From Segatella copri (GTDB lineage: Bacteria; Bacteroidota; Bacteroidia; Bacteroidales; Bacteroidaceae): DNA of 39,984 nt. The stretch's first letter is position 1. Each line of letters starts with the position of its first letter. The notes under the pieces are model-generated. The model ran no database searches, had not been told where the DNA came from, and saw only the letters and a list, made by a program, of their open reading frames with translations. Made by a program: the position numbers and the translations under genes. Shown here piece by piece: positions 1-6,170 of this stretch. The stretch covers positions 1 to 39,984 of the forward strand of contig NZ_VZAD01000003.1 in the NCBI RefSeq assembly GCF_009495355.1. Reading direction: 5' to 3'.

Positions 1-26
1 CGCCCTGAAGGGGCAGAAGCTCTTAG

Positions 27-45
27 CCCAGGGCAGCGCCCTGGG
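27..45. repeat. GC-rich inverted repeat
   Basis: Perfect 8-bp arms CCCAGGGC and GCCCTGGG are separated by three bases. It lies in the gene-free first 290 bases, which otherwise hold GC-rich sequence up to about 115 and then AT-rich sequence with TTAACTCC repeats. The function is unknown; it could be the end of a repeat or a terminator belonging to a gene outside the window. Confidence 0.5.
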
Positions 46-211
46 TATAATGGCAATCGGCAAGGCGCCCAGAACCAACGGTCACCGGCGCATAGCGGAA
101 AGGTAAAGGGCAAAAGCTTTAAAATTCATCTAACTCAACTTTCGCAAATAGGGAAGTTTAAGAAGCTAAAGCCATATGCTTTACAGCTAAATATACAAAC
201 AATAAGGCTGT

Positions 212-245
212 TGTCTTAACTCCTTAACTCCCTTAACTCCTGAAC
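212..245. repeat. TTAACTCC short tandem repeat
   Basis: Three copies of an 8-9 bp unit (TTAACTCC with small spacers). A close copy, including the preceding CAATAAGGCTGTTGTC, lies at about 24808-24850. Shorter versions occur at about 892, 2643 and 3278, always next to gene ends in this window. Confidence 0.6.
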
Positions 246-290
246 ATCTCCCTTACCCCCCAAAAAAATAAACAAAAACCATTAATAAAA

Positions 291-500
291 ATGCAAATCA
301 GACTATACGAAAAAGCAGAGCTTGCCATGCTCTACTTCCCCAATTCGACCCCAAAGGTCGCAGTCAACCGACTCTCACGTTGGATCAAAAACATTCCCGA
401 ACTCTACGTCGCACTGCAACGGTGCAACGTAGCGAAAAACTCCCATTTCTACAGCCGACAGCAAGTAGATCTCATCTTTCAGTACCTTGATGAACCCTGA
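291..500 (+). CDS. DUF4248 family protein
   Basis: A 69-residue protein that looks like the DUF4248 family of small Bacteroidota proteins: an N-terminal IRLYEKAELAMLYFP segment, a central VNRLSRWIK, and a C-terminal segment ending QYLDEP. The function is not known; the fold is probably a small helical, possibly DNA-binding one (inference). In many Bacteroidota genomes this gene sits just upstream of an HU-like / smalltalk / amidase set. Here that set begins 1.6 kb downstream, separated by repeats and a toxin-antitoxin pair. The start at the only ATG gives full family length. The family call is from recognition of the sequence pattern, without a search. Confidence 0.8.
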   Translation: MQIRLYEKAELAMLYFPNSTPKVAVNRLSRWIKNIPELYVALQRCNVAKNSHFYSRQQVDLIFQYLDEP

Positions 501-547
501 AGCATGCTGTAGCAGCTCATGCTGCTACAGCTCTTTGCAAAGAACTG

Positions 548-678
548 TCCGAAACTACTCCCGTCTATCTTCTCTTGCCATAAGGATTCTTTCGAAACTA
601 CTCCTGTCTTTCTTTTGCCATAATGATGGATTTTTTCGAAAACCCACCTGGATTTCCTTAACATTAATGAGGGATTTT
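548..678. repeat. degenerate 44-bp tandem modules preceding repeat copy 1
   Basis: Units begin at 548, 592 and 636 with TCGAAA (TCCGAAA in the first), continue with CCTGTC/CCTGGAT, then CCATAA or CATTAATGA, and end in a T-run. The next unit, at 679, is the first part of the 200-bp dispersed repeat. Spacing is 44, 44 and 43 bp. The stretch 501-985 contains no credible gene. Confidence 0.65.
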
Positions 679-891
679 TCGAAAACCCACCAGTCCTCCC
701 TTACCCTTAAGGGAGGGTCCACCGCTTTCCCCAAGCCCCTTTCCCCTCAGGGGACAGGGGATGTGTCAACCGCCCTACTCGGTGCTCAAACCGCTTCGCT
801 ATAAGGTTGGCGGACCATCAGAGGTCTTCGCCAGCAGCAGAGCTGCGGTTTGCGGTATGCGACCGCATGGACACGAATCGCTTAGGGGCTG
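679..891 (+). repeat. dispersed hairpin-rich repeat, copy 1
   Basis: One of five copies of a roughly 200-bp element in this window. It starts TCGAAAACCCACCAGTCC, continues with an 8-bp hairpin (CTCCCTTA/TAAGGGAG), a second CCCCTCAGGGG-type hairpin, GGTTGGCGGACCATCAGAGG, and ends near GCATGGACACGAATCGCTTA. This copy carries the middle variant with GCTCAAACCGCTTCGC, also seen in copy 3. Open frames across it are by-products of base composition. Confidence 0.8.
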
Positions 892-985
892 TTGTCTTAA
901 CACCTTTAACTTCTGAACATATGAAACTTGAGTGAATTACTTATGCAGCTTTGCCAAATTCATAAATGCTATTGCTGTAAATTTG

Positions 986-1258
986 CTAAAACAGATCAGA
1001 ATGAGTTCCTGTATCAAGCAAGCAAAGGATTAACTCGTCATGATTGTATTTCCAGACTAAAATCCAATCAGGAAGTATATGACAATCATTCCAACCTTCA
1101 TAATTGCCATGCAATGGGTGATTTTTGTATTTTGCAGGTAATTGTTCTCCTTTCATTAAAATAGTCACAACTTCCTCAAACAAAGACTTGTTATATCCTC
1201 GTTTGATACACTTCTTGTACGATTTCTTAAATCTTCCAGAGAGTTGTAACTTATACAT
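986..1258 (-). CDS. YafQ family type II toxin (mRNA interferase)
   Basis: A 90-residue RelE/ParE-superfamily protein of the YafQ type, a ribosome-dependent mRNA endonuclease. Visible hallmarks are the basic helix KKSYKKCIKRGY, HPLHGNY at about 47-53, the WNDCHI and LVWKYN strands, and the C-terminal GTHSDLF, which holds the catalytic His of YafQ. The antitoxin gene ends only two bases upstream of the toxin ATG, so the two are co-transcribed in antitoxin-toxin order. The pair sits between two inverted copies of the dispersed repeat, which fits a mobile accessory cassette (inference). Confidence 0.88.
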   Translation of the reverse strand: MYKLQLSGRFKKSYKKCIKRGYNKSLFEEVVTILMKGEQLPAKYKNHPLHGNYEGWNDCHILPDWILVWKYNHDELILCLLDTGTHSDLF

Positions 1259-1260
1259 TT

Positions 1261-1473
1261 TTAAGCATCTAAATAGTTCATCATTTCCTCTAATGTGTCG
1301 AAGTTTTTCACGTTTCCCTTCTTAACATCAAGAATGGCCTTGTCCAACTCTGTCTTGGAAGTTTCTGAGTTTACAGTACTGGTTTTCCATCCCATCCTGT
1401 TAGCCAATTCCTTCAAAAACTGAATGTCTGAACTCGGAAGTTGTAAATTGACCGATTGTATTGTTACATCCAT
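1261..1473 (-). CDS. antitoxin of the YafQ-type module
   Basis: A 70-residue protein directly upstream of the toxin. The N-terminal part (VTIQSVNLQLPSSDIQFLKELANRMGW) resembles a ribbon-helix-helix style DNA-binding segment; the C-terminal half (AILDVKKGNVKNFDTLEEMMNYL) resembles toxin-binding tails of short RelB/DUF2683-like antitoxins. I choose the ATG at 1473 over an upstream in-frame ATG at 1560: a phylum-type promoter ends at 1496, so a longer protein would begin upstream of the transcript. It probably represses its own operon, as is usual for such antitoxins. Confidence 0.75.
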   Translation of the reverse strand: MDVTIQSVNLQLPSSDIQFLKELANRMGWKTSTVNSETSKTELDKAILDVKKGNVKNFDTLEEMMNYLDA

Positions 1474-1495
1474 AATAAAATCTTTTTTATTGCTG

Positions 1496-1527
1496 CAAAA
1501 ATACGATTTCTTTTCTGAAAAAGCAAA
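1496..1527 (-). promoter_or_regulatory. promoter of the toxin-antitoxin operon
   Basis: On the minus strand a TTTG (1524-1527) is followed after 20 nt by TATTTTTG (1496-1503), matching the Bacteroidota -33/-7 consensus. The start site would fall at about 1489, 16 nt ahead of the antitoxin ATG at 1473. Confidence 0.65.
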
Positions 1528-1606
1528 GAATCTCAGCATTTTTTTACTCCACTTTTGCAAATGGGGAGATTTTCAGGACGTTTTGTGTTGTCACAGCATC
1601 ATCAAG

Positions 1607-1663
1607 CAGCCCCCTAAGCATCTACCAAACAGTCCCTAAGCATCTACCATGCAGCCCCTAAGC
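1607..1663. repeat. 22-23 bp tandem repeat
   Basis: Two full units of CAGYCCCTAAGCATCTACCA (starting 1607 and 1630) and a partial third (1652) run into the tail of repeat copy 2. Similar AAGCA-rich arrays follow the tails of copies 3 and 4. Confidence 0.6.
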
Positions 1664-1867
1664 AAGTCCTTGAGTGAAAGCGGGTTTATCCCCGCACAAA
1701 AAACCGCAGCTCCGCTGCTGGCGAGACCTCTGATGGTCCGCCAACCATAGAATGAAATGGTTACGAGCGACGAGAAGGAGCGGTTTCCTCTTCTTCCCTG
1801 AGGGGAGAAGACCGAGATGAGAGGTGGACCCTCCCTTAAGGGTAAGGGAGGACTGGTGGGTTTTCGA
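1664..1867 (-). repeat. dispersed hairpin-rich repeat, copy 2
   Basis: Minus-orientation copy of the same family as copy 1, with the GAATGAAATGGTTACGAGCG middle variant and the GTGCGGGGATAAACCCGC-type tail shared with copy 4. Beyond its head, 1868-1950, lie two degenerate 44-bp modules like those before copy 1. The stretch 1474-2120 has no gene apart from this repeat and the HU leader. Confidence 0.8.
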
Positions 1868-1950
1868 AAAAAAACTCATTAATACTAAGGAAATCAGGTG
1901 GGCTTTAGAAAAAATCCCTCATTAAGGCTAAGGGAGGACTGGTGGATTTT

Positions 1951-2039
1951 GCGAAATGATGCAATCAAAAAGCATCATTTCGCATCGTTTGGCACCATTT
2001 CTCATGACATGTTTTATTTGGCATCATTGCCAAATAAAA
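1951..2039 (+). promoter_or_regulatory. two inverted repeats and 10-bp repeats upstream of the HU-like gene
   Basis: Arms GCGAAATGATGC (1951-1962) and GCATCATTTCGC (1972-1983) are perfect complements with a 9-base loop. Arms TTTTATTTGGCA (2012-2023) and TGCCAAATAAAA (2028-2039) are perfect complements with a 4-base loop. Between them three 10-bp units GCATCATTTC, GCATCGTTTG and GCACCATTTC (1972-2001) stand head to tail. A -7 like TATCTTTG follows at 2046-2053, and the second palindrome occupies where the -33 element should be. An operator or an architectural-protein site is plausible (inference). Confidence 0.6.
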
Positions 2040-2120
2040 TCATCGTATCTTTGCATTGTCATTCAGAGAGAATGAACTTAGTGCACTAAAGTAATACATT
2101 AACCAAAATCTAAAAGAACA

Positions 2121-2642
2121 ATGATTCTCTACAAGTTAGTAAAAAACAACAACAAAAAGTTCCCAGGAACGTACGGCAAGTACTATGCCCGTCCTGCAGT
2201 CACCGCAACCATCAGCATCAACCAACTCGCCGAGCACATGTCGAGCCACAACACACCCTTCTCGGCAGGAGCCGTACGCGGCATCCTCACCGACATGGTG
2301 AAGTGCGTCAAGGAACTCGTCCTCAGCGGCTACTCCGTGAAGATCGACGACCTCGCCATTTTCTCCATTGGCATCCGACCCAAGAAGGGAGCCGACACGA
2401 AGGAGTCCTTCACCGTGGCAAAGAACATAGAGGGTGTCAAGCTCCGTGCCCGTGCCACAGGCAAGCTCACCAACAGCCGTCTTGATCTCGACGCCAACCT
2501 CAAAGATGCAGCCGACATCCTCGTCACCTCTTCCACCACGAAGCCAGGCGGCACCACAGGCGGAGGCACAGGCAGCAACCCTTCAGGAGGCACAGGCAGC
2601 AACCCATCAGGCGGCGAGAATACCGGCGGCGAAGGAGAGTAA
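2121..2642 (+). CDS. HU-like DNA-binding protein (Bacteroidota type)
   Basis: A 173-residue protein of the HU/IHF superfamily form found in Bacteroidota. The first ~125 residues carry the fold, with YYARPAVTATISINQLAEHM, the helix AVRGILTDMVKCVKELVLSG, the DNA-arm region DLAIFSIGIRPKKGADTKES, and the following TVAKNIEGVKLRARATG strand. The last ~35 residues are a low-complexity Gly/Ser/Pro/Thr tail with repeated GGTGSNPSG, typical of this family. It probably binds and bends DNA. It is followed by the smalltalk protein and an amidase, the usual trio, which recurs several times per genome in this phylum. Inverted repeats just upstream suggest control of the gene. Confidence 0.88.
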   Translation: MILYKLVKNNNKKFPGTYGKYYARPAVTATISINQLAEHMSSHNTPFSAGAVRGILTDMVKCVKELVLSGYSVKIDDLAIFSIGIRPKKGADTKESFTVAKNIEGVKLRARATGKLTNSRLDLDANLKDAADILVTSSTTKPGGTTGGGTGSNPSGGTGSNPSGGENTGGEGE

Positions 2643-2699
2643 TGTCTTAACTCCCTTAACTCCTCGAAAAAACATTAACCATTAAAAAATTAAACCATT

Positions 2700-2798
2700 A
2701 TGAAAAAAGAAACATTAAAAAACATCATCAACTTCGTCATCACCGTTCTCACCGCCATTGCCGGCGCCTTCTGCGTCACCAGCTGCGGCAGAATGTAG
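2700..2798 (+). CDS. smalltalk protein (32 aa)
   Basis: A very short gene: 32 residues beginning MKKETLKNIINFVITVLTAI and ending TSCGRM. It has a basic start, one hydrophobic segment (about residues 9-25) and a terminal TSC, as in the 'smalltalk' family of tiny Bacteroidota proteins found between HU-like and amidase genes, exactly its position here. It starts 57 nt after the HU stop; the amidase ATG comes 43 nt after its stop. The segment could be a membrane anchor, and the late Cys resembles a lipobox; neither is proven. Confidence 0.8.
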   Translation: MKKETLKNIINFVITVLTAIAGAFCVTSCGRM

Positions 2799-2841
2799 AC
2801 GAACCACCCCATCGTTTGTTAACCAAATAAATCTAACGACA

Positions 2842-3276
2842 ATGAAAAACCATCGTAACATCTCTCTCCTCGTGCTGCATTGCAGCGCGACGAGAGTCAC
2901 CCAGAGATTCACCATCGAGCAGCTCGAAGCCTGCCATAAAGCCCGTGGCTATAGCAGCGTCGGCTATCACTACTACATCACCCGCGATGGCACCCTCTAC
3001 CCCTGCCGACCCGAGAACGAAGTAGGCGCCCACGCCCTCCACTTCAACAAGAACAGCATAGGCATCTGCTACGAAGGCGGACTCGATGCCAAGGGTCGTC
3101 CTGCCGACACCCGTACCGAAGCTCAGAAGATCACCATGGAAGAATTGCTCCGCAGCCTCTGCGTCGACTTCCCCGATGCCGAGATCCTCGGTCACTGCGA
3201 CCTCCCCGGCGTCCGCAAGGCCTGTCCCTGTTTCGACACCCGCAAATGGCTCAAGGAAATCCATTTCCACATCTGA
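2842..3276 (+). CDS. N-acetylmuramoyl-L-alanine amidase (amidase_2, T7 lysozyme-like)
   Basis: A 144-residue zinc amidase that would cut the bond between N-acetylmuramic acid and the peptide stem of peptidoglycan. Zinc ligands expected from T7 lysozyme are visible: His13 in LHCSAT, His118 in GHCDLPG, and Cys128 in KACPCFD with Lys126 two residues before it. Tyr42 lies in GYHYYITRDG, and EVGAHA at 60-65 is also conserved. No signal peptide is seen, so a cytoplasmic or phage-like role is likely. I chose the ATG at 2842: the longer frame from 2758 would overlap the smalltalk gene and adds unrelated residues. It is the last gene of the HU/smalltalk/amidase set. Confidence 0.92.
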   Translation: MKNHRNISLLVLHCSATRVTQRFTIEQLEACHKARGYSSVGYHYYITRDGTLYPCRPENEVGAHALHFNKNSIGICYEGGLDAKGRPADTRTEAQKITMEELLRSLCVDFPDAEILGHCDLPGVRKACPCFDTRKWLKEIHFHI

Positions 3277-3320
3277 AACTCCTTAACTCCCTTAACTTCA
3301 TACATTTTTTCTTTTATCAT

Positions 3321-3352
3321 GCCTCCCGCTCGTGAGAGTCGGAGGCTTTTTT
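3321..3352 (+). terminator. terminator after the amidase gene
   Basis: GCCTCC pairs with GGAGGC and CTC with GAG around a GTGA loop, followed by a run of six T, 44 bases after the amidase stop. Confidence 0.75.
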
Positions 3353-3393
3353 ATCAAAATTAAGCCAATCTTTTTGCATATATCACATGAAAA

Positions 3394-3607
3394 CATTATC
3401 TTTGCAGAAGATAAGCTGCACTCGGCAATTTGAAAGTAAACCTTTCATTGCGCTCATTTGCATTATCTTTGCAGAAGATAAGCTGCACTCGGCAATTTGA
3501 AAGTAAATCTTTCATTGCGCTCATTTGCATTATCTTTGCAAAAGATAAGCTGCACTCGGCAATTTGAAAGAAAATCTTTCATGGCGCTCATTTGCATTAT
3601 CTTTGCA
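3394..3607 (+). repeat. three tandem 67-bp repeats carrying promoter-like elements
   Basis: Units start at 3394, 3461 and 3528, each 67 bp, with a partial fourth from 3595. They are nearly identical (a few changes, e.g. GTAAACC/GTAAATC/GAAAATC). Each contains TTATCTTTGCA, which fits the Bacteroidota -7 TAnnTTTG, and GATAAGCTGCACTCGGCAA. The last -7 copy (3598-3605) lies 25 bases ahead of the ATPase ATG at 3631. Copy-number change would move or add start sites. Confidence 0.85.
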
Positions 3608-3630
3608 TTATTAATCAAGGAGAACCAAAT

Positions 3631-5211
3631 ATGACAGACATCAGCAACAGAAAGCTGCCGACAGGCATTCAATCGTTCAAAGAAATCAGAGAAGAAGGTT
3701 ATCTTTATGTAGACAAGAGCGACCTCATCTGGCATTTGGCGAATCATGGCAAAAAGTACAACTACCTGAGCCGTCCCCGCCGTTTCGGCAAGTCAATTCT
3801 TATCAACACACTACAGATGTACTTCGAAGGGAGAAAAGAACTCTTCGAGGGACTGAAAATCATGCAGTTAGAGAAAGAATGGAAACAATATCTTGTCATC
3901 CGTCTCGATATGAGTCTGGCAGGAGCCGAACCGAAAAGAGTGTGGAGTTATCTTGACAATGTTTTTCACAACCTTGAATCGGAATATAACATTGCTGTGC
4001 GGCAGGATAGCTCTCTTGCCGTAAGATTCCAAAACATCATTGAAGGTGCATACAACAAAACCGGCAACAAGGTAGTCATTCTCATCGACGAATACGATTC
4101 ACCGCTGCAACATTCATGGAAGACGGAACATCACAAAGCCTGCACCGAAGTCTATCGCGATGTCTTTGCAGTACTGAAGGCCTGCGACGAATACGAAAAG
4201 TTTGTCTTCATCACGGGCATCACAAAGTTCACGCAGATTTCACTTTTCTCCGTGCTCAACAATTTGACCAACATCAGTTTCCTGCCAGAATATGCAACCA
4301 TCTGTGGCATCACAGAAGAAGAAATATTAACAAACTTCAAGCCAGAGCTGGAGAAAATGGGCGAAGTCAACAACTGGACACTTCAGGAAACTCACGACAA
4401 GTTGAAAGCCTATTATGACGGCTACCATTTCAGCCGCCGCAATATGACAGACATCTACAACCCCTATAGCCTGATCAACGCATTGAGCACACAAGAGCTC
4501 AGCAATTACTGGGCAGCATCAGGGGCCACCTCGCTGATACCGAAATTTGTCGACAACATGGAGCTTCGATTGAAGAACTTCGAGAATTGCCGTATCATGC
4601 GAAACACCTTAGAGACATCTGATGTCAGTGCAGGAGGTGCCGAGCTGTTCCTTTACCAGTCAGGCTACCTCACCATCAAGAAATACGACGAGTTTGGCTA
4701 TACACTTGGCTTCCCCAACGAAGAGGTGAAACAAGCCCTTTACGACCAGGTTCTCCCATCCCTCGCCCTCCGTTCAGAGAGCGACCTCCAATCGCTCCAA
4801 GCCAATCTGTACGCCCAATTAGGGACAGGCGAGACAAACGAGGCAATGAAGACCCTGAAGGCCTTGATAGCCGACGTGCCGTACAGCAATAAGAAACTCG
4901 CCTCCATGGACATGGAAGAGCGTTATCGTCTCATTATCAGTACCATCCTCAATGCCATTGGACTAAAGGTAGAAGTAGAGAAAATGATTTCCACAGGTAG
5001 AATCGACATGACAGTACAGACCTCCCGTTATATCTACGTAATAGAATTGAAATTGCGAAACAACGGAGGCAAGTCTGCTGCCACTCATCAGATTTTCGAC
5101 CGCCAGTATCTGGAACCTTTCCTTGCAGACAGCCGTCAGGTCATCGGATTAGGCCTTGAGCTCGACGATAAAGGCAAAGGCCTCATAGATTGGCAAGAAG
5201 TCCAGCAGTAA
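3631..5211 (+). CDS. P-loop ATPase with C-terminal PD-(D/E)XK nuclease-like domain
   Basis: A 526-residue protein of the AAA-ATPase-like / PDDEXK_9 family, common and multi-copy in gut Bacteroidota. The N-terminal SRPRRFGKS (47-55) is the P-loop; VVILIDEYDSPL is Walker B, and the ITGITKFTQISLFSVLNNL segment is typical. The C-terminal domain has RIDMTV (Asp459) and IELKLR (Glu472, Lys474), the expected D...ExK nuclease residues. Biological role is unproven; nuclease activity is inferred. The start at 3631 has AAGGAG nine bases upstream; the upstream in-frame ATG at 3592 lies inside the tandem repeat and before its last -7 element. The gene stands alone. Confidence 0.88.
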   Translation: MTDISNRKLPTGIQSFKEIREEGYLYVDKSDLIWHLANHGKKYNYLSRPRRFGKSILINTLQMYFEGRKELFEGLKIMQLEKEWKQYLVIRLDMSLAGAEPKRVWSYLDNVFHNLESEYNIAVRQDSSLAVRFQNIIEGAYNKTGNKVVILIDEYDSPLQHSWKTEHHKACTEVYRDVFAVLKACDEYEKFVFITGITKFTQISLFSVLNNLTNISFLPEYATICGITEEEILTNFKPELEKMGEVNNWTLQETHDKLKAYYDGYHFSRRNMTDIYNPYSLINALSTQELSNYWAASGATSLIPKFVDNMELRLKNFENCRIMRNTLETSDVSAGGAELFLYQSGYLTIKKYDEFGYTLGFPNEEVKQALYDQVLPSLALRSESDLQSLQANLYAQLGTGETNEAMKTLKALIADVPYSNKKLASMDMEERYRLIISTILNAIGLKVEVEKMISTGRIDMTVQTSRYIYVIELKLRNNGGKSAATHQIFDRQYLEPFLADSRQVIGLGLELDDKGKGLIDWQEVQQ

Positions 5212-5214
5212 TTC

Positions 5215-5328
5215 CTGCATCAACAAGCACCCATCAGCAGCAATCAAGTTTCGAGCAAGCAAGTATCAAGCAAACTGGAATGAGTACCAAGCCAGCATCG
5301 AGCAAACCGTAAGCAAGAACCCAGCAAG
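5215..5328 (-). repeat. degenerate AGCAAGCA-type array
   Basis: A low-complexity stretch of short units (AGCAAGCA, ATCGAGCA, ATCAAGCA) next to the tail of repeat copy 3. A related array in the opposite orientation follows copy 4 at about 19965-20100. No gene is credible in 5212-5641. Confidence 0.55.
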
Positions 5329-5533
5329 CAGCCCGTAAGCGATTTGTATCCATGCGGTCGCATACCGCAAAATGCAGCTCCGCTGCTGGCGAAGACCTCT
5401 GATGGTCCGCCAACCTTATAGCGAAGCGGTTTGAGCACCGAGTAGGGCGGTTTCCTCTTCTTCCCTGAGGGGAGAAGACCGAGATGAGAGGTGGACCCTC
5501 CCTTAAGGGTAAGGGAGGACTGGTGGGTTTTCG
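5329..5533 (-). repeat. dispersed hairpin-rich repeat, copy 3
   Basis: Minus-orientation copy with the GCTCAAACCGCTTCGC middle variant (as copy 1) and the head facing the defence operon. Together with copy 4 (plus orientation, 19746) it brackets the island with heads inward. Confidence 0.8.
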
Positions 5534-5595
5534 CCCCCCTTATTATGGCTAAAAAAGGACAGGTTGATTTTCTAAATAAAATCCTCCTCTTTTAA

Positions 5596-5639
5596 GAAAA
5601 AATATTATTTTGTCATAGCCAAAAACTATGACAAAATAA
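5596..5639 (-). terminator. terminator of the defence operon
   Basis: Perfect 14-bp arms TTATTTTGTCATAG (5605-5618) and CTATGACAAAATAA (5626-5639) with a 7-base loop stand two bases beyond the Vsr stop. Read on the minus strand the stem is followed by TATTTTTTC, giving an AT-rich stem plus U-run. Confidence 0.75.
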
Positions 5640-5641
5640 CA

Positions 5642-6145
5642 TTAGAATAATAAAACATTCTCTTCCGCAGCCATACCCATGTCCTCCCTTTCCGGCAGCC
5701 TGTATCTCAGGTCCCTGTCCTGGATAAAGATATGGTTGAGCGTGTACTCCAGCGACTCGAGTGTCTTCTCTCTCCTCTCCCCTTTCAGTTCACACTCCCA
5801 GATGGTGATGCAGTGCCACCCCATCCTTGCCAGCTGTTTCTGTTCTTCCCGGTCTCTCTCCCTGTTGCGTGAGATTTTCCTCTCCCAGAACTCCGTATTC
5901 GTCTTCGGCACCCTGTAGTATTTGCACCCCTCATGACCATGCCAGAAGCATCCATTCACGAAGATGCACGTATGGTATTTGCGCAATACGATGTCTGGGT
6001 GTCCAGGCAGCCTCGGGTTATTCACCCTGTACCTGAACCCCCTGCTCCACAAGTATTTCCGCACCACCATCTCCGGCTTGGTGTTCTTGCCTTTAATTGC
6101 CGCCATGTTGTTGTGGCGTTGTTGTATGGTCAAGCGGTCTGACAT
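5642..6145 (-). CDS. vsr: very short patch repair (Vsr) endonuclease
   Basis: A 167-residue Vsr-type endonuclease, which nicks beside T:G mismatches formed when 5-methylcytosine deaminates, opening short-patch repair. Key residues match E. coli Vsr: Asp51 in LPGHPDIVL (metal), His69 in CFWHGH, and the zinc site Cys66, His71, Cys74, Cys118. The block TEFWERKISRNRERD and the WECEL strand are also conserved. It is slightly longer at the C-terminus than the 156-residue E. coli protein. It is the last gene of the operon, 25 nt after the nuclease subunit. Two m5C methyltransferases upstream give it an obvious job. Confidence 0.95.
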   Translation of the reverse strand: MSDRLTIQQRHNNMAAIKGKNTKPEMVVRKYLWSRGFRYRVNNPRLPGHPDIVLRKYHTCIFVNGCFWHGHEGCKYYRVPKTNTEFWERKISRNRERDREEQKQLARMGWHCITIWECELKGERREKTLESLEYTLNHIFIQDRDLRYRLPEREDMGMAAEENVLLF

Positions 6146-6170
6146 TGGATATAAATCTTACGATATAAAA

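Noticed and set aside
487..804. 105-residue frame over the 44-bp modules and repeat copy 1
   Set aside because: Its sequence is dictated by the tandem DNA repeat and has no protein-like conservation.
1658..1879. Open frame across repeat copy 2 whose peptide matches the frame at 19704-20087
   Set aside because: The peptide likeness comes from the shared repeat DNA; the frames have no start context, no family and are broken in other copies.
2833..3270. 145-residue frame opposite the amidase gene
   Set aside because: Antisense shadow of a gene with clear zinc-amidase motifs.
3394..3607. Tandem repeats considered as a CRISPR array
   Set aside because: Units are 67 bp and contiguous, with no variable spacers; each contains a promoter element.
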